This document shows positions 62,381 through 64,000 of a DNA stretch of 64,000 bases, piece by piece (the first letter of the stretch is position 1; each line of letters opens with the position of its first letter). The translations under genes and the position numbers were made by a program. The notes under the pieces are model-generated. The model was not told the origin of the DNA. It saw nothing but the letters and a program-made list of their open reading frames with translations, and did not search any database. This stretch comes from Eriocheir sinensis (taxonomy: Eukaryota; Arthropoda; Malacostraca; Decapoda; Varunidae): contig NC_066517.1 of NCBI RefSeq assembly GCF_024679095.1, positions 21,490,040 through 21,554,039 on the forward strand, in the 5' to 3' direction.

Positions 62381-62765
62381 AAGGACATTTTCAATACATT
62401 TTTTTGTTTTAGCACTGAGCAGCATTTTTTGTTGTAGAAGTAATAGTACTTGAAGGAGAAGGATGTGGAGTGGAGAAAGAAAGGAACAGGAAAGTTACTG
62501 GATGTACCTATGAATACAACCTACTGTGGGGGTGTGAGGGGTGTGGGGAGCCGAGAGGATGTGGTAATACTGAGAGGGAAAAGTGACCGAAGGCAGCGGC
62601 GTTTGAACGTCGTGTAAGGGAACAAAGGTCTGGGTGATCAGGTGTATACATGTGTGCAAGTTGCAGTGAGGGTGTGAGAGGGGTGTGGTGGTGGTGGTGG
62701 TGGTGGTGGGGGGGTCGTGAAGGGGCATGCGCATGGGAAGCATACTCTCGCTTCTGGCTCAATAC

Positions 62766-62801
62766 CTGATATCTTCATCATCCCACGGTTCCGGTTGATA
62801 C
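62766..62801 (-). CDS. unc-13: Internal exon A of the long minus-strand gene (proposed unc-13), 36 nt
   Basis: Seen: on the minus strand a pyrimidine-rich tract ends in ctgtag, followed by 36 nt encoding YQPEPWDDEDI and then CAG|gtattg. The exon starts with one nucleotide completing a codon and ends with two spare nucleotides. These join in frame to the 59.7 kb exon (AG+C = Ser), giving DDEDISPVSYYS. The phase match at both ends is the main support for so short an exon. It is acidic and aromatic like the following exons. The preceding exon, which must end in phase 2, lies beyond the right edge. The gene name rests on the downstream exon at 26.9 kb. Confidence 0.6.
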
Positions 62802-63001
62802 CTACAGGGGACGAGGACAGGACAAAGAGAGAGGCTGATCAGTCACTCTCCTTCATCATGCGAGGGACAGTCCAGGCCAGTCTTTCCCGCCACCAGCCAC
62901 TCAAACTTAGGTCAGTATGCTTAAACGTTCCCTTCCCCTAAATAAATCATATCTAAATGCCAAAAAAGAGTGTTCCCTCACGCGCATGGTGCAGAAACTT
63001 T

Positions 63002-63111
63002 GTCAAACTACCACCAGGGTCATAAAACTACCCCTGGAAATGCCCACACATCCTACAAAAGCCTTATTAAGTGTATGTGCTTGGGCGCCAAAATGTTTAG
63101 GAATATGACCC
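63002..63111 (+). repeat. Left arm of a widely spaced inverted repeat
   Basis: About 110 bp (gtcaaactaccaccagggtc ... gaatatgaccc) that recurs inverted at 63826-63933 with roughly a dozen differences and two small indels. The 63253-63467 MITE lies between the arms. Confidence 0.75.
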
Positions 63112-63252
63112 TTAGCCCAGCCACATTACCACACAGAGCAGTAATCTATCAAACTCTTGTAGTCAAAATGAGCCTTTCCATGATGCCTGATTTACCCAAT
63201 GATGTTGTCCTAACCCAGCTGACCCGCTATCAAGCTGCTATAGTCGTGTTAG

Positions 63253-63467
63253 CCCGGTAGCAGCGACGGGTCAAATTTGTGGCTTTACCATGTAGCAGCG
63301 ATGGGCCAAATTTTTGCCATGATATAAACCCCAAAAAATAGATGATACATAAACTGATCACAAATGCTTTGATATATATTATGAAATGGTTTGTGTGAGT
63401 GATGATTTTTTCTCATTTTTCTCACTTAGAGGAACCATTAAGAAACATGATCCCCGCTGCTACCAGG
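63253..63467. mobile_element. Short piggyBac-like MITE (CCCGGTAGCAGCG family), 215 bp
   Basis: Left flank TTAG then CCCGGTAGCAGCGACGGG; the right end inverts to CCTGGTAGCAGCGGGG followed by TTAA. The left flank differs from TTAA by one base. An internal near-repeat of the first 30 bp (tagcagcgatgggccaaattt) begins at 63294. Confidence 0.65.
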
Positions 63468-63825
63468 TTAATTAAACAACATACTGAAATTTCAAAGCTA
63501 TTGGACGAACCATATGCACAGGAGAATCCCCGTAGTCGCCCCCCTTGACCCACAACTGATGTTACAACCCACAAACTTATATTCAGTGGTATTGGAACCC
63601 CAGAACATAAATTTATCAAGCTGTTTTAGTCTCTACTCATTATGATCTTGATTTTAAGCTTTCTATATGTGCTGCTGTCTTGTTTTTCTTCAGTCGAGAT
63701 GTTTAAACTCCAAGCACTAATTCCAAGTTATTTTGTTGTCTTTGGTAACAGGATAAGTAAGGCTAAAACAACTGATTTGATGTGAGATGACTACAATGAA
63801 GTTAAGCTTATATATAAAAACACTA

Positions 63826-63933
63826 TGGGTCATATTACAAGACATTCCGCCGCCCAAGAACACATATTTGACAAGGCTTTCATAGGAGTTGTGGGCATTT
63901 CCAGTAGTTTTATGACCCTGGTGGTAGTTTGAC
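63826..63933 (-). repeat. Right arm of the widely spaced inverted repeat
   Basis: Inverted copy of 63002-63111; the arms are about 715 bp apart. They could be termini of a larger unrecognised DNA element or two opposite insertions of one family. Confidence 0.75.
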
Positions 63934-64000
63934 CCTTCTTTCGTACCTTGAACCTGAAGAAACACTCATTAGAACCTTACTGACCCCCTCTTTGATCTTT

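Overview
The window looks like arthropod nuclear DNA, most likely from a decapod crustacean (inference). The reasons are: a very high density of long di-, tri- and pentanucleotide repeats, interstitial CCTAA (TTAGG-type, arthropod telomere-like) runs, spliceosomal introns, and decapod-style LINE and DNA-transposon debris. No bacterial-type operon, tRNA, rRNA or CRISPR array was seen.

The main gene lies on the minus strand and runs from beyond the right edge leftwards. I could chain 19 exons between 62.8 kb and 26.9 kb. Every junction tested keeps one reading frame (phase 2, 2, 1, 2, then 0 throughout), giving about 1,273 codons of an internal part of one large protein. The protein is Tyr/Asp/Gly-rich first (55-46 kb), then low-complexity Ala/Gln/Pro/Thr-rich (45-32 kb), and finishes with a basic aromatic segment, TARERWYWAFDKIVAKLN. 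That segment resembles the calmodulin-binding W-x-x-A-F-x-K helix of Munc13. I therefore propose the long N-terminal region of the presynaptic priming factor Unc-13, lying between its C2A and C1-C2B-MUN domains, none of which is in the window. The gene name is an inference from memory.

Two possible alternative first exons on the same strand also end in phase 0: a 21-codon one at 31.8 kb and a 309-codon one in a GC-rich island at 2.5-3.4 kb. The central array of cassette exons is the most interesting feature. The exons are all symmetric phase 0. Ten consecutive ones have non-canonical GTGAA/GTGAT donors, and four (perhaps five) carry the same short motif F-E-x-K-[ML].

The left 26 kb is mostly a giant intron (or a region upstream of an internal promoter) filled with microsatellites, polypyrimidine/polypurine tracts and tandem minisatellites. 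It also holds a 5'-truncated CR1/jockey-like LINE 3' end at 17.5-18.6 kb. The segment 26.6-31.4 kb is dense in MITEs, minisatellites and a long perfect-looking hairpin. The right 14 kb holds several non-autonomous DNA transposons with readable target-site duplications: two Tigger/pogo-like (TA), two piggyBac-like (TTAA), plus LINE remnants and further tandem repeats.
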